A stretch of DNA of 64,000 nt from Shinella sp. CPCC 101442 (GCF_024704725.1 NZ_JALIQS010000004.1:659741-723740), one strand, 5' to 3'; positions 9,599 through 18,883 are shown, counted from the stretch's first letter. Notes: generated from the sequence alone by a model not told the origin. Translations and numbers: made by a program.

Positions 9599-10158
9599 CA
9601 GTGACGGATTTCGATGCGGACGAGGCAGTGCAGCCACTCAAGCGGGCGGCGCGGCGCGGCTACAGCTTCGGCGACAAGATGCTTGCCGCCACTGGCGTGA
9701 TGCTTGCGGCGATGGCCGCCTTCTTCCCCTGGTACGTCTTCCTCAATCCGGAAAAGTTTTCGGTGCCGGCGCTGTGGGAAGGCGCGACCCGCGACCTGCC
9801 GGAAACGCGCGCCAAGGAGGTGGTCAGCGTTTCGCCGGCCGCGATGGTCGACGACGACAAGGATCCGGCGCTCGAAGGCGTCGATCCGGTCGCGACCGCC
9901 AGCGCCACGGACGAGGGCAAGGAAACCAAGCTCGGGGCGCCGATCGATTCCGGCCTTGACCAGCCGCTGCCGGCAAGCAGCGGCTTCCGGTTGATGCATG
10001 TGGCGAACGGCCGGGCGCTGATCGAGGATGCGCGTGGCATGTACATCGTGCGCGTCGGCTCGATCCTGCCTGACAACAGCCGTCTTGCGACGCTGGAGCA
10101 GCGCGAGGGCGCGTGGGTCATCGTGACCTCCAACGGCGACGTCATCAAGCGCAACTGA
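9595..10158 (+). CDS. Single-pass membrane protein of the flagellar cluster
   Basis: 187 aa, overlapping the fliI stop by ATGA. A short cytoplasmic N-terminus is followed by one strongly hydrophobic segment (about residues 24-46, MLAATGVMLAAMAAFFPWYVFL). An acidic linker follows, then a periplasmic C-terminal domain (FRLMHVANGRALIEDARGMYIVRVGS) that may be a small beta domain. I do not recognise a named family; a gene of this kind follows fliI in rhizobial clusters. The function is unknown. Confidence 0.8.
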   Translation: MTVTDFDADEAVQPLKRAARRGYSFGDKMLAATGVMLAAMAAFFPWYVFLNPEKFSVPALWEGATRDLPETRAKEVVSVSPAAMVDDDKDPALEGVDPVATASATDEGKETKLGAPIDSGLDQPLPASSGFRLMHVANGRALIEDARGMYIVRVGSILPDNSRLATLEQREGAWVIVTSNGDVIKRN

Positions 10159-10273
10159 CGGACGGCGGGACGTCGCGTCCCGCTGCCGATTCGGCGGTGC
10201 CGGCTTGTGCAAGCCGCCTGCCCGCTCGCCGCGATGGTTGCGGCTGGAGCATATAAAACCCCGGAAATACAGG

Positions 10274-10304
10274 GACTTGCAGCTGCGCCGCAGCGGTGCA
10301 AGTC
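10274..10304. promoter_or_regulatory. Hairpin in the flgB upstream region
   Basis: GACTTGCA and TGCAAGTC are a perfect 8-bp inverted repeat, with nested GCTGC/GCAGC inside, ending 51 bp before the flgB ATG. It has no T-tract after it, so it looks more like an operator or a 5' UTR hairpin than a terminator. Confidence 0.45.
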
Positions 10305-10355
10305 TGACGCAAGATTGGCTCCGTAGGTTCGCCTCGAACAAGGATGGAGCTTGTC

Positions 10356-10736
10356 ATGCAACCGATACAACTGTTTGAACTGGCCTCGAAGCAAGCCGAT
10401 TGGCTTTCGGTCCGCCAGAGTGTGGTTGCAGGCAACCTTGCCAACGCCAACACCCCCGGGTTCAAGGCGAAGGACGTAACTCCCTTTCAGGCGGTGCTCG
10501 AGACGACGGGCATCCGCATGGCGGCGACGCAGCCGGGCCATTTCACCGAAACCGAAATGGCCAGCCGTGTCATCGAGACCAAACCCACCGAAGAGATCGG
10601 CGTGCAGGAATCCGGCAACACTGTCGGGATTGCCGAGGAGCTCATGAAAGAGGGACAGGTCAAGCGTGACTTTGAGTTGAATGCCGGCCTCGTCAAGGCC
10701 TTTCATCGCATGATGCTGATGACAGTCAGAAGGTAA
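10356..10736 (+). CDS. flgB: FlgB, flagellar proximal rod protein
   Basis: 126 aa from ATG 10356 (MQPIQLFELASKQADWL). An in-frame ATG at 10344 would add four residues, but AAGGATGGAG then lies inside the gene and is better read as the ribosome site for 10356. The rod motif is VVAGNLANANTPGFKAKDV. The C-terminal half ends in RDFELNAGLVKAFHRMMLM. It heads the flgB-flgC-fliE-flgG-flgA-flgI-motE-flgH-fliL-fliP operon, with 197 bp upstream for a promoter. Confidence 0.95.
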   Translation: MQPIQLFELASKQADWLSVRQSVVAGNLANANTPGFKAKDVTPFQAVLETTGIRMAATQPGHFTETEMASRVIETKPTEEIGVQESGNTVGIAEELMKEGQVKRDFELNAGLVKAFHRMMLMTVRR

Positions 10737-10739
10737 AAA

Positions 10740-11159
10740 ATGGATCCGCTCGTAGCTTCATTGAAAGTCGCGGCCTCGGGACTTGAGGCGCAATCAACCC
10801 GCATTCGCATCGTATCGGAAAACCTGGCCAACGCCCGCTCGACGGGTGATGCTCCCGGTGCCGACCCGTTCCGCCGCAAGACGGTGACCTTCGCCTCCGA
10901 GCTCGACCGCGCAACCGGCGCATCGCTGGTGCAGGTCGAACGCCTCGGCGAAGACGAGGGCCAGTTCTCGACCGAATACGATCCCGGCAACCCGGCTGCC
11001 GACGAACAGGGCATGGTCAAGATGCCGAACGTCAACATGCTGGTCGAAATGGCCGACATGCGGGAAGCCAACCGCTCCTATGAAGCCAACCTGCAGAGCA
11101 TCAAGCAGTCACGCGACCTGATCTCCGCGACCATCGACCTCCTGAGGGCCTCGCAATGA
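10740..11159 (+). CDS. flgC: FlgC, flagellar proximal rod protein
   Basis: 139 aa, typical FlgC length. N-terminal motif [28 protein letters not shown]-terminal motif [23 protein letters not shown], a family hallmark. It starts 3 bp after flgB and overlaps fliE by ATGA. Confidence 0.96.
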   Translation: MDPLVASLKVAASGLEAQSTRIRIVSENLANARSTGDAPGADPFRRKTVTFASELDRATGASLVQVERLGEDEGQFSTEYDPGNPAADEQGMVKMPNVNMLVEMADMREANRSYEANLQSIKQSRDLISATIDLLRASQ

Positions 11160-11485
11160 TCGATAGCGTAACGGGCGTCAAATCGCTCTTCTCCACCAAC
11201 GGTCTCTCGGGCGTCAACGAGACGTCCAGCACCGTTTCCGCCGCCGCCGCGCAGGGAACCGGCACGGGCATGAGCTTCGCCCAGGTGATGGGCGACATGG
11301 CCACCGAAATGACCAACTCGGTGAGGCTTGGCGAGACCAAGTCTTTCGAAGCCATACAGGGCAAGGCGACGACCCGTGAAGTGGTCGATGCCGTTATGAA
11401 CGCCGAGCAGACGCTGCAGACCGCCATCGCCATCCGCGACAAGGTCGTCACCGCCTATCTCGAAGTCGCAAGAATGCAGATCTGA
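11156..11485 (+). CDS. fliE: FliE, MS-ring/rod junction protein
   Basis: 109 aa, FliE size. The conserved C-terminal part reads [35 protein letters not shown] across the final 35 residues, matching FliE's EVMIAMQKA..VQLRNKLVTAYQEIMRMQV pattern. The N-terminal half is Ser/Thr/Ala-rich. It overlaps flgC (ATGA) and precedes flgG by 9 bp. Confidence 0.95.
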   Translation: MIDSVTGVKSLFSTNGLSGVNETSSTVSAAAAQGTGTGMSFAQVMGDMATEMTNSVRLGETKSFEAIQGKATTREVVDAVMNAEQTLQTAIAIRDKVVTAYLEVARMQI

Positions 11486-11494
11486 GGACCGGAC

Positions 11495-12283
11495 ATGAAA
11501 GCCCTTGCCATCGCCGCCACCGGCATGAACGCGCAGCAGACCAACCTTGAAGTCATCGCGAACAACATCGCGAACATCAACACGACCGGCTTCAAGCGCG
11601 CCCGCGCCGAATTCTCCGACCTTCTCTACCAGACCGAGCGCGCCGCAGGCGTGCCCAACCGCGCCAACCAGGCCGTGGTGCCGGAAGGCGCCATCGTCGG
11701 TCTCGGCGTCAAGACCGCGGCCGTGCGTAACCTGCACCTTCAGGGCGGCCTCGTCTCCACCGGCAACTCCTTCGACATGGCGCTGATCGGTCGCGGCTGG
11801 TTCCAGGTCCAGGCGGCGGACGGGACCACGCTCTATACCCGCGCCGGCGCCTTCAACACGAACGCCGACGGCCAGCTGGTCACCCTCGACGGCTATACGG
11901 TCGGCAATGGCGCTGCAATCAACATCCCGCAGGAGGCGACCGAAGTCACCGTCAGCAAGTCGGGTCAGGTCTATGCCACGGTCGATGGTCAGCAGCAGCT
12001 CGCCGGCGAGATCACGCTGGCGTCCTTCGTCAACGAGGCGGGTCTTGAACCGCTCGGTGAAAACCTTTTCCGCGAAACCGCCGCGTCCGGTCCCGCGACC
12101 GAAGGCACGCCGGACGAGGGGGGCTTCGCCTATATCCAGCAGAACTACCTCGAAGCCTCCAACGTCGACCCGGTCAAGGAAATCACCGACCTGATCTCGG
12201 CCCAGCGCGCCTACGAGATGAACTCCAAGATCATCCAGGCAGCCGACGAAATGGCAGCCGTGGTCAGCAAGAACCTGAGATAA
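11495..12283 (+). CDS. flgG: FlgG, flagellar distal rod protein
   Basis: 262 aa, matching canonical FlgG length. The N-terminus has [20 protein letters not shown] and [20 protein letters not shown]. The C-terminus has [30 protein letters not shown]. It forms the distal rod on which the P and L rings assemble. Confidence 0.97.
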   Translation: MKALAIAATGMNAQQTNLEVIANNIANINTTGFKRARAEFSDLLYQTERAAGVPNRANQAVVPEGAIVGLGVKTAAVRNLHLQGGLVSTGNSFDMALIGRGWFQVQAADGTTLYTRAGAFNTNADGQLVTLDGYTVGNGAAINIPQEATEVTVSKSGQVYATVDGQQQLAGEITLASFVNEAGLEPLGENLFRETAASGPATEGTPDEGGFAYIQQNYLEASNVDPVKEITDLISAQRAYEMNSKIIQAADEMAAVVSKNLR

Positions 12284-12306
12284 CAACCGGACAGAACGCG
12301 GGGAAC

Positions 12307-12816
12307 ATGATGTTTCGCCTGATAGCAGCCCTTCGCAGAGCAAAGACCCTCTCGGCCTCGCGCCACGCGGCCCTCGCCGCGTGCGCCGTGCTCGCCGGTC
12401 TTTTCGCGGCCGACGCGGCCTTTGCCGATGCGCGCATGGCCGTCGTGCCGAAACGCACGATCTATCCCGGCGAGGAAATCCAGGCGGGCCTGCTCGAAGA
12501 GGTCGAGGTGACCAATCCGAACATCGTGAAAGGCTATGCCGAAAACATCGGCCAGGTCGATGGTCTCATCACGAAGCGCACGCTCATTGCGGGCCGCGTC
12601 ATCCTCGTCTCGGCGCTGCGTGAGCCCTTCGCCGTTTCCCGCGGCACTACCGTCCAGCTCATCTTCGACAACGGTTCGCTGATGCTCCGGGCCGCCGGCA
12701 CGCCGCTTCAGGATGCCGCGATCGGCGAGCTCATCAAGGTTCGCAACAAGGATTCCGGCGTGGTCGTGTCAGGCACGGTCATGGAAGACGGAACGGTACA
12801 TGTGGTGGCACGATGA
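12307..12816 (+). CDS. flgA: FlgA, P-ring assembly chaperone
   Basis: 169 aa. A signal peptide ends near AADAAFA (about residue 41), followed by a SAF-type domain (VVPKRTIYPGEEIQAGLLEEVEV, LITKRTLIAGRVILVSALREP) and a C-terminal beta domain. This periplasmic chaperone for FlgI is directly followed by flgI, overlapping by ATGA. A second Met codon follows the first, so the start is uncertain by one residue. Confidence 0.93.
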   Translation: MMFRLIAALRRAKTLSASRHAALAACAVLAGLFAADAAFADARMAVVPKRTIYPGEEIQAGLLEEVEVTNPNIVKGYAENIGQVDGLITKRTLIAGRVILVSALREPFAVSRGTTVQLIFDNGSLMLRAAGTPLQDAAIGELIKVRNKDSGVVVSGTVMEDGTVHVVAR

Positions 12817-13928
12817 TGCAGCTTTTCTTCCGTCGCGTCGTTGCCGCGCTCGCGTGTTTCATGCTCGCCGCCGGCCCGGCATTGCCGGCCGCCCGTATCA
12901 AGGACGTCGCCTCTTTGCAGGCTGGCCGTGACAACCAGCTCATCGGCTACGGCCTCGTCGTCGGCCTTCAGGGCACGGGCGACAGCATGCGCGCCTCGCC
13001 GTTCACCGAACAGTCCATGCGCGCGATGCTGCAGAATCTCGGCATCTCCATGGTCGGCACGCAGACGCGCGCCAAGAACATCGCAGCCGTGCTCGTCACC
13101 GCCAATCTACCGCCTTTCGCAAGCCCGGGCAGCCGCATCGACGTGACGGTCGGCTCGCTGGGCGATGCGGCCTCGCTGCGCGGTGGCACGCTCGTCATGA
13201 CCTCGCTCTCGGGCGCTGACGGCCAGATCTACGCGGTGGCGCAAGGCTCCATCGTCGTGACCGGCATCAGCGCCGGCGGCGAAGCCGCGACGGTGCAGCA
13301 GGGTGTCACAACCGCCGGCCGCGTGCCGAACGGCGCGATCATCGAGCGCGAACTTCCGTCGCGCTTCAAGGATTCGTCCGATCTCGTTCTGCAATTGCGC
13401 AATCCGGACTTCTCGACCTCCGTCGGCATGGCCGATGCGATCAACCGGTACGCGGCTGCCCAATATGGCAATCCGATCGCCGAATCGCGGGATTCGCAGT
13501 CGGTCTTTATCGCCAAGCCCAAGATGGCCGACCTTGCCCGCCTGATGGCCGATATCGAAAACCTCGTCATCGAGACGGACGTGCCGGCGCGCGTCGTCAT
13601 CAACGAGCGAACGGGCACGATCGTCATCGGCCAGGATGTGCGCATCTCGCCCGTTGCGGTCAGTTATGGAACGCTCACCGTGCAGGTCAACGAAATGCCC
13701 AAGGTCATCCAGCCCGAACCCTTCTCCAGGGGCGAGACGGCGATCGAGCCGAGCACCGACATCCTTGTCCAGCAGGACGGCGGGCAGGTTGCCCTGCTCG
13801 ACGGCTCCAGCCTCCGCTCTCTCGTTTCGGGGCTGAACAGTATCGGCGTCAAGCCTGACGGTATCATCTCGATCCTGCAGAGCATCAAGACGGCGGGCGC
13901 CCTCCAGGCAGAACTGGTGCTGCAATGA
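12813..13928 (+). CDS. flgI: FlgI, flagellar P-ring protein
   Basis: 371 aa with a cleavable signal peptide (cleavage near GPALPAA, residues 21-27). Family motifs: RIKDVASLQAGRDNQLIGYGLVVGLQGTGDS and GTIVIGQDVRISPVAVSYGTLTV. It forms the peptidoglycan-level ring around the rod. It overlaps both flgA and motE by ATGA. Confidence 0.97.
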   Translation: MMQLFFRRVVAALACFMLAAGPALPAARIKDVASLQAGRDNQLIGYGLVVGLQGTGDSMRASPFTEQSMRAMLQNLGISMVGTQTRAKNIAAVLVTANLPPFASPGSRIDVTVGSLGDAASLRGGTLVMTSLSGADGQIYAVAQGSIVVTGISAGGEAATVQQGVTTAGRVPNGAIIERELPSRFKDSSDLVLQLRNPDFSTSVGMADAINRYAAAQYGNPIAESRDSQSVFIAKPKMADLARLMADIENLVIETDVPARVVINERTGTIVIGQDVRISPVAVSYGTLTVQVNEMPKVIQPEPFSRGETAIEPSTDILVQQDGGQVALLDGSSLRSLVSGLNSIGVKPDGIISILQSIKTAGALQAELVLQ

Positions 13929-14455
13929 CGACCATGACCCTTTCCACCCTTGCCCGCAGGTTCGCCTTGCCGCTCGCCGGCTTCGTGATGATGGCGATTC
14001 CCGGCGCCTTCGCCGAGGAGCGCCCGGTCATCACGACCACGAATGCCAGTGCCGACGAAATCCGCGCGTTCTGCACCAACATTGCCGACGCGGCGCGCGA
14101 CCAGCGTTATCTCCTGCAGAAGCAGGAGCTGGAAACCCTCCAGAAGGACGTCGACGAGCGCATCAAGGTACTGGAAGCCCGGCGCGCCGAATACGAGGAC
14201 TGGCTGAACCGCCGCAATGCTTTCCTGAAGCAGGCCGAAGGCGGGCTCGTCGAGATCTATCGCAAGATGAAGCCCGATGCGGCCGCAGCCCAGCTTGCCG
14301 AGCTCAACCCGCAGATTGCTTCGGCGATCGTCATGAAGCTCCCGCCGCGCCAGTCGAGCACCATCCTCGGTGAAATGCCGGCCGACAAGGCCGCGCTGCT
14401 CACCCGCATCATCGCCGTCGCGGGCGACCCGAACACGTCAAAGGACCCGTCATGA
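13925..14455 (+). CDS. motE: MotE, periplasmic chaperone of MotC
   Basis: 176 aa. A signal peptide ends near GAFA (about residue 30). A long coiled coil follows (RDQRYLLQKQELETLQKDVD to about residue 100), then a C-terminal MgtE-N/FliG-like segment (RKMKPDAAAAQLAELNPQIA, PADKAALLTRI). In Sinorhizobium MotE is described as a chaperone for the periplasmic motor protein MotC. It lies between flgI and flgH, overlapping both by ATGA. Confidence 0.88.
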   Translation: MTTMTLSTLARRFALPLAGFVMMAIPGAFAEERPVITTTNASADEIRAFCTNIADAARDQRYLLQKQELETLQKDVDERIKVLEARRAEYEDWLNRRNAFLKQAEGGLVEIYRKMKPDAAAAQLAELNPQIASAIVMKLPPRQSSTILGEMPADKAALLTRIIAVAGDPNTSKDPS

Positions 14456-15162
14456 AGAAGATCGCCTCTGCGCTTGCCGTTGCGCTGGCATTGTCGAGCT
14501 GCTCCAGCCAGGCCCTCAAGGAGATCGGCAAGGCGCCGTCGATGAGCCCGATCGGCAGCGGGCTGAACTATGCCGAAACGCCGCAGATGGCGATGTATCC
14601 CAAACAGCCGCGCACGGCGGTTGCCGGCTATTCGATCTGGAGCGACCAGCAGTCGGCGCTCTTCAAGGATTCGCGCGCCTTCAAGGTCGGCGACATCATG
14701 ACGGTCAACATCCGGGTCAACGATCGGGCGAGCTTCGACAACAAGACGGACCGCTCGCGCACCAACAAGAGCGGCATGAATTTCGGCCTCGGCGGTTCCG
14801 GCAACAACTTCAAGGTCGATACCGAGGGCGACCTGACCTACGGCTCCTCGACCAGCACCAAGGGTGACGGCTCGACCGAGCGTGCCGAGCGGCTGAACCT
14901 GCTCGTCGCCGCCGTCGTGACCGGCGTCATCGAGAACGGCAACCTCCTGATCAGCGGCTCCCAGGAAGTGCGCGTCAACCACGAGCTTCGCATCCTCAAC
15001 GTCGCCGGCATCGTGCGGCCGCAGGATGTCGATTCGAACAACCAGATCTCCTACGAGAAGATCGCGGAAGCCCGCATCTCCTACGGCGGCCGCGGTCGCC
15101 TGACCGAAGTGCAGCAGCCGCCATGGGGCCAGCAGGCCGTCGACCTGTTCTCGCCGCTCTGA
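14452..15162 (+). CDS. flgH: FlgH, flagellar L-ring lipoprotein
   Basis: 236 aa. The N-terminus is a lipoprotein signal with lipobox LSSC (Cys17). The body contains FKVGDIMTVNIRVNDRASFDNKT, ERLNLLVAAVVTGVIENGNLLISG and ELRILNVAGIVRPQDVDSNN, all typical of FlgH. It forms the outer-membrane ring. Confidence 0.97.
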   Translation: MKKIASALAVALALSSCSSQALKEIGKAPSMSPIGSGLNYAETPQMAMYPKQPRTAVAGYSIWSDQQSALFKDSRAFKVGDIMTVNIRVNDRASFDNKTDRSRTNKSGMNFGLGGSGNNFKVDTEGDLTYGSSTSTKGDGSTERAERLNLLVAAVVTGVIENGNLLISGSQEVRVNHELRILNVAGIVRPQDVDSNNQISYEKIAEARISYGGRGRLTEVQQPPWGQQAVDLFSPL

Positions 15163-15195
15163 CGCGGGCAGGCCCAGTAAACCGGGAAGAAAGAC

Positions 15196-15720
15196 ATGGC
15201 GGAAGAAGAAAAGGTCGTCACGGAAAAGAAGCCGTCGATCGTCATCACCATCGCGATCATCGCCGTCCTGACGCTATTTGCCGGCGGCGGCGGCTGGGTG
15301 GTGGGCAACATGCTTGCCCCGCCGCCAGCCGAGAAACCGGCCGAGGAAGCCGCCAAGGCGGAACCTGCCGCGGGCGGTCATGGCGAAGGCGGCAAGGCCG
15401 AAGCCGGCGAAGAGGTCCCGCATATTTCGACGGCAGCGAACGGCATCGTGCTGCTCGATCCGATCACCAGCAACCTTGCCTACCCCTCGGAGAACCGCGT
15501 CCGGCTCGAAGTGGCGCTGATGTTCAAGGGGGTCGCGGACGTCAAGCTCGCCGAAGAAGTCCACCAGGATATCATGGCCTATATGCGCACGGTCACGCTG
15601 CAACAGGTGCAGGGGCCCCGCGGTTTCCAATATCTACGGGACGACCTGCAGGAGCGGGTTGACCTCAGGTCCGAAGGGCGCGTAACCAACGTCATGTTCC
15701 GGACCTTTGTGATCGAATGA
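15196..15720 (+). CDS. fliL: FliL, basal-body/stator-associated membrane protein
   Basis: 174 aa. A short cytoplasmic N-terminus is followed by one membrane segment (about residues 16-37, IVITIAIIAVLTLFAGGGGW) and a Pro/Ala/Gly/Glu-rich linker. The periplasmic C-terminal FliL domain (RVRLEVALMFKGVADVKLAE, then DLRSEGRVTNVMFRTFVIE) completes it. It overlaps fliP by ATGA. Confidence 0.94.
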   Translation: MAEEEKVVTEKKPSIVITIAIIAVLTLFAGGGGWVVGNMLAPPPAEKPAEEAAKAEPAAGGHGEGGKAEAGEEVPHISTAANGIVLLDPITSNLAYPSENRVRLEVALMFKGVADVKLAEEVHQDIMAYMRTVTLQQVQGPRGFQYLRDDLQERVDLRSEGRVTNVMFRTFVIE

Positions 15721-16463
15721 TTCGAGCCCTTCTGACCTTCGTCGCCATGATGGCGATGACCGGCATGGCCTATGCCCAGCAGCAGTTGCAGCTGCCGGGC
15801 AACCTTCTCAATGCGCCTGTCGACGGCTCCGTCGCCTCCTGGATCATCCGCACCTTCGGATTGCTCACCATCCTGTCGGTTGCCCCTGGCATCCTGATCA
15901 TGGTCACGAGTTTTCCGCGCTTCGTCATCGCCTTCTCGATCCTGCGCTCCGGCATGGGGCTGGCGACGACGCCATCCAACATGATTCTCGTGTCGCTGGC
16001 GCTGTTCATGACCTTCTACGTCATGGCACCCACCTTCGACCGGGCCTGGCAGAACGGTATCGAACCGCTCATGGCCAACCAGATCGACGAGACCGAGGCC
16101 GCCAAGCGGATCGCCGAACCCTTCCGCGAATTCATGGTCGCCAACACCCGCGACAAGGACATCGAGCTTTTCATCTCGCTTGCCGAAGAGCGTGGCCAGA
16201 CCGTCGTCGAGAACAACATCGCGGATCTGCGCGTCGTCATTCCGGCCTTCATGATCTCGGAAATCCGCCGCGGCTTCGAGATCGGCTTCCTCGTCGTGCT
16301 GCCCTTCCTCGTCATCGACATGATCGTTGCCACCATCACCATGGCCATGGGCATGATGATGCTGCCGCCGACCTCGATTTCGCTGCCCTTCAAGATCCTG
16401 TTCTTCGTGCTGATCGATGGCTGGAATCTGCTCGTGGGCAGCCTCGTTCGATCCTTCAATTAG
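15717..16463 (+). CDS. fliP: FliP, flagellar type III export gate protein
   Basis: 248 aa, standard FliP length. It has a signal peptide, then hydrophobic helices (LTILSVAPGILIMVTSFPRF, MILVSLALFMTFYVM). The C-terminal pair contains PAFMISEIRRGFEIGFLVVL and DMIVATITMAMGMMMLPP, the FliP signature region. It is the last gene of the flgB operon, followed by the flaA promoter region. No fliO was seen. Confidence 0.97.
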   Translation: MIRALLTFVAMMAMTGMAYAQQQLQLPGNLLNAPVDGSVASWIIRTFGLLTILSVAPGILIMVTSFPRFVIAFSILRSGMGLATTPSNMILVSLALFMTFYVMAPTFDRAWQNGIEPLMANQIDETEAAKRIAEPFREFMVANTRDKDIELFISLAEERGQTVVENNIADLRVVIPAFMISEIRRGFEIGFLVVLPFLVIDMIVATITMAMGMMMLPPTSISLPFKILFFVLIDGWNLLVGSLVRSFN

Positions 16464-16699
16464 ACCTTCTTAACTATACATTCTTACCCGTCATTAACCC
16501 TGTTTTTCAATGGGTTGAATGCCCCTTGCCGATTTAAGGAGTTGGCAAGGATTGGCTGCGAGTTTTGGCATCACACGACGGGTTTGGTATCCCTCTGGAT
16601 GTCTGGAGAAACCGAGTTGGCATGATGCCGAACCGCCGTAACCGGTAAGTAGCAGTCCGGTATGTCCCCATCAGTATTTCGTTCAAAGGGACAACTAGA
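16464..16699 (+). promoter_or_regulatory. flaA upstream region
   Basis: This 236-bp gap contains TTAAC half-sites near its left end and the conserved flagellin leader element (separate entry). No sigma-54 -24/-12 site with correct spacing was found. Confidence 0.5.
16620..16664 (+). promoter_or_regulatory. Flagellin upstream element, flaA copy
   Basis: GCATGATGC, 10 bases, then TAACCGGT (16620-16646), followed by TCCGGTATG. The same bipartite 27-bp arrangement precedes flaB and flaC at 48-53 bp from their ATG. It could be a core promoter or a regulated 5' leader, for example an FlbT target. Confidence 0.6.
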
Positions 16700-17584
16700 A
16701 TGTCGAGCATTCTCACCAACACCTCCGCAATGGCAGCTCTCCAGACGCTGCGCACGATCAACAACGACATGGAAACGACGCAGGGCCGCATCTCGTCCGG
16801 CGAGCGCGTTGGCGCGGCCAAGGACAACGCTGCCTACTGGTCGATCGCGACCACCATGCGCTCGGACAACGCAGCCCTCTCGGCTGTTCAGGACGCTCTC
16901 GGCCTCGGCGCTGCGAAGGTTGACGTCGCTTACGGTGGTGTCGAAGCTGCCATCGACGTCGTCAAGACGATCAAGCAGAAGCTCGTCACTGCGACGGAGC
17001 AGGGCGTTGACAAGGTCAAGGTCCAGGAAGAAATCACCCAGCTGCAGGACCAGCTGAAGAGCATCGGCGCTTCCGCCACGTTCAACGGCGAAAACTGGCT
17101 CGCTGGCGGCAATGCCGACGGCACGGTCGTTACCGGCTTCGTCCGTGGCGACGACGGCACGGTCAAGGTCACGACGGCAAGCTACGACTCCGCGACCAAC
17201 GCCCTGTTCGGCGCCTATGACCCGTCCACCGGCGAAGTCGACGACAGCACGGGCTACATGGCCGACACGCTCGCCATCGAGCTGACGGACGCCACCACGG
17301 ACGCTGAAGTTGCCGGCCACCTCGACACGATCGAAACCGCTCTGACCAACCTCAGCACGGTCGGCTCGAACCTCGGTTCGCTCTCCATGCGCATCGGCCT
17401 GCAGGAAGACTTCGCCTCGAAGCTTTCCGACGCGCTCGAGAAGGGCGTAGGCCGACTGGTCGATGCCGACATGAACGAGGAATCGACCCGCCTGAAGGCC
17501 CTGCAGACCCAGCAGCAGCTCGCCATCCAGTCGCTGTCGATCGCGAATTCCAACTCGCAGAACATCCTCTCGCTCTTCCGTTAA
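16700..17584 (+). CDS. flaA: Flagellin FlaA
   Basis: 294 aa. The N-terminal D0/D1 (MSSILTNTSAMAALQTLRTI, QGRISSGERVGAAKDNAAYW) and the C-terminal D1/D0 (VDADMNEESTRLKALQTQQQ, ending ILSLFR) are conserved. The variable surface middle (about residues 135-190) is short, so the protein is compact for a rhizobial flagellin. It is one of three flagellins in the window; FlaA is usually the principal subunit in related bacteria. It is followed by a strong terminator. Confidence 0.96.
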   Translation: MSSILTNTSAMAALQTLRTINNDMETTQGRISSGERVGAAKDNAAYWSIATTMRSDNAALSAVQDALGLGAAKVDVAYGGVEAAIDVVKTIKQKLVTATEQGVDKVKVQEEITQLQDQLKSIGASATFNGENWLAGGNADGTVVTGFVRGDDGTVKVTTASYDSATNALFGAYDPSTGEVDDSTGYMADTLAIELTDATTDAEVAGHLDTIETALTNLSTVGSNLGSLSMRIGLQEDFASKLSDALEKGVGRLVDADMNEESTRLKALQTQQQLAIQSLSIANSNSQNILSLFR

Positions 17585-17633
17585 GAAACGGACGGGAGAC
17601 GGCGCGAAGGCTGACCGCGCCAGATCCCACAAA

Positions 17634-17667
17634 AAGGCCGCGTCCGGAAACGGGCGCGGCCTTTTTT
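17634..17667 (+). terminator. flaA rho-independent terminator
   Basis: GGCCGCG-t-CCG, a GAAA loop, CGG-g-CGCGGCC, followed by TTTTTT. It sits about 50 bp after the flaA stop. Confidence 0.88.
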
Positions 17668-17763
17668 CGTTTTTCTTTCGCGTTAAAGAATTCCTTAACC
17701 TTATTGCGGTTTTCTAAGCCCATCGAAACGGTGGGTTAACCAAGAAACTTAACCGGTTAGCAG

Positions 17764-17803
17764 GCATGATGCTGACCACCGTTTACCGGTAACATCCGGA
17801 ATG
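17764..17803 (+). promoter_or_regulatory. Flagellin upstream element, flaB copy
   Basis: GCATGATGC, 10 bases, TTACCGGT (17764-17790), then TCCGGAATG. The spacing is identical to the flaA and flaC copies; it ends 50 bp before the flaB ATG. Several TTAAC half-sites lie upstream (17690-17760). Confidence 0.6.
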
Positions 17804-17840
17804 CCCTTCCTCAGTCAGCCACTCAAGGGGCACGCATCAC

Positions 17841-18806
17841 ATGACCAGCATTCTGACCAACGTCGCGGCAATGTCCGCTCTCAACACCCTGCGTTCGATC
17901 GGCAACGATATGGAAACCACGCAGGGCCGTGTTTCCTCCGGCATGCGCGTCGGTGAAGCCGCAGACAACGCTGCCTACTGGTCGATCGCGACCACCATGC
18001 GCTCCGACAACATGGCCCTCTCGGCCGTTCAGGACGCTCTCGGCCTTGGCGCCGCAAAGGTGGACACCGCCTATGCCGGTATGGAAGCCGCCATCGACGT
18101 CGTAAAGGAAATGAAGAAGAAGGTTACGGCGGCGACCGAACAGGGCGTCGACAAGGCCAAGGTTCAGGAAGAAATCAAGCAGCTCCAGGAGCAGCTGGTT
18201 TCGATCGCTTCGGGCGCTGCCTTCAACGGCCAGAACTGGCTCGTCTTCGACAGCACCGCTGCCGACGCCGTCTCTGACAAGACGATCGTTTCGGGCTTCG
18301 TCCGCGACGCCTCGGGCACCGTCAAGGTCAACACCACCACCTACACGCTCGACGAACTGACCGCCGACGGCCAGAACGTTCTGTTCGGCACCGTTGACAC
18401 GGACGACTACACGCAGAGCGCCGGCGGTATCCTCGGCACGGCTGGCGATGACATCGACCCGACCACCAACACCTACACGATCACCGACACGGTCGTCACG
18501 CTCGACATCTCGGCCTTCGACGATGCCGAAATGGGCGAAGCGCTGAACCTGACGGAAGCCGCCATCCAGCTGATGACCAAGGCTGCCTCGCAGCTCGGCT
18601 CGATCTCCATGCGCATCGACCTGCAGGAAGATTTCGCCAACAAGCTGACGGACGCCATCGACAGCGGCATCGGCCGCCTGGTCGACGCCGACATGAACGA
18701 AGAGTCGACCCGCCTGAAGGCCCTTCAGACGCAGCAGCAGCTGGGCATCCAGTCGCTCTCGATCGCCAACTCCTCGGCAGAAGGCATCCTCCAGCTCTTC
18801 CGTTAA
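17841..18806 (+). CDS. flaB: Flagellin FlaB
   Basis: 321 aa. The N-terminal domain is MTSILTNVAAMSALNTLRSI and so on, with QGRVSSGMRVGEAADNAAYW. The C-terminal domain ends LQLFR. The middle region (about residues 135-220) is Asp/Thr-rich and differs from FlaA and FlaC. It has its own leader element and terminator, so it is transcribed separately. Immediately downstream the locus is interrupted by leftward glycosyltransferase genes. Confidence 0.96.
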   Translation: MTSILTNVAAMSALNTLRSIGNDMETTQGRVSSGMRVGEAADNAAYWSIATTMRSDNMALSAVQDALGLGAAKVDTAYAGMEAAIDVVKEMKKKVTAATEQGVDKAKVQEEIKQLQEQLVSIASGAAFNGQNWLVFDSTAADAVSDKTIVSGFVRDASGTVKVNTTTYTLDELTADGQNVLFGTVDTDDYTQSAGGILGTAGDDIDPTTNTYTITDTVVTLDISAFDDAEMGEALNLTEAAIQLMTKAASQLGSISMRIDLQEDFANKLTDAIDSGIGRLVDADMNEESTRLKALQTQQQLGIQSLSIANSSAEGILQLFR

Positions 18807-18842
18807 TCGGAAGACGAGCTCCAGATCCTTCGAAGATTTCGC

Positions 18843-18874
18843 AAGGCCCCGGTTTATCCGGGGCCTTCGTGTTT
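18843..18874 (+). terminator. flaB terminator
   Basis: AAGGCCCCGG, loop TTTAT, CCGGGGCCTT: a perfect 10-bp stem, followed by a weak T-rich stretch (CGTGTTT). Confidence 0.75.
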
Positions 18875-18883
18875 CAAGCCAGA

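Noticed and set aside
16535-16560. Possible sigma-54 promoter before flaA (TTGGCAAGGATTGGCTGC)
   Set aside because: GG and GC are nine bases apart instead of ten and the -12 part is TGGC, not TTGC.
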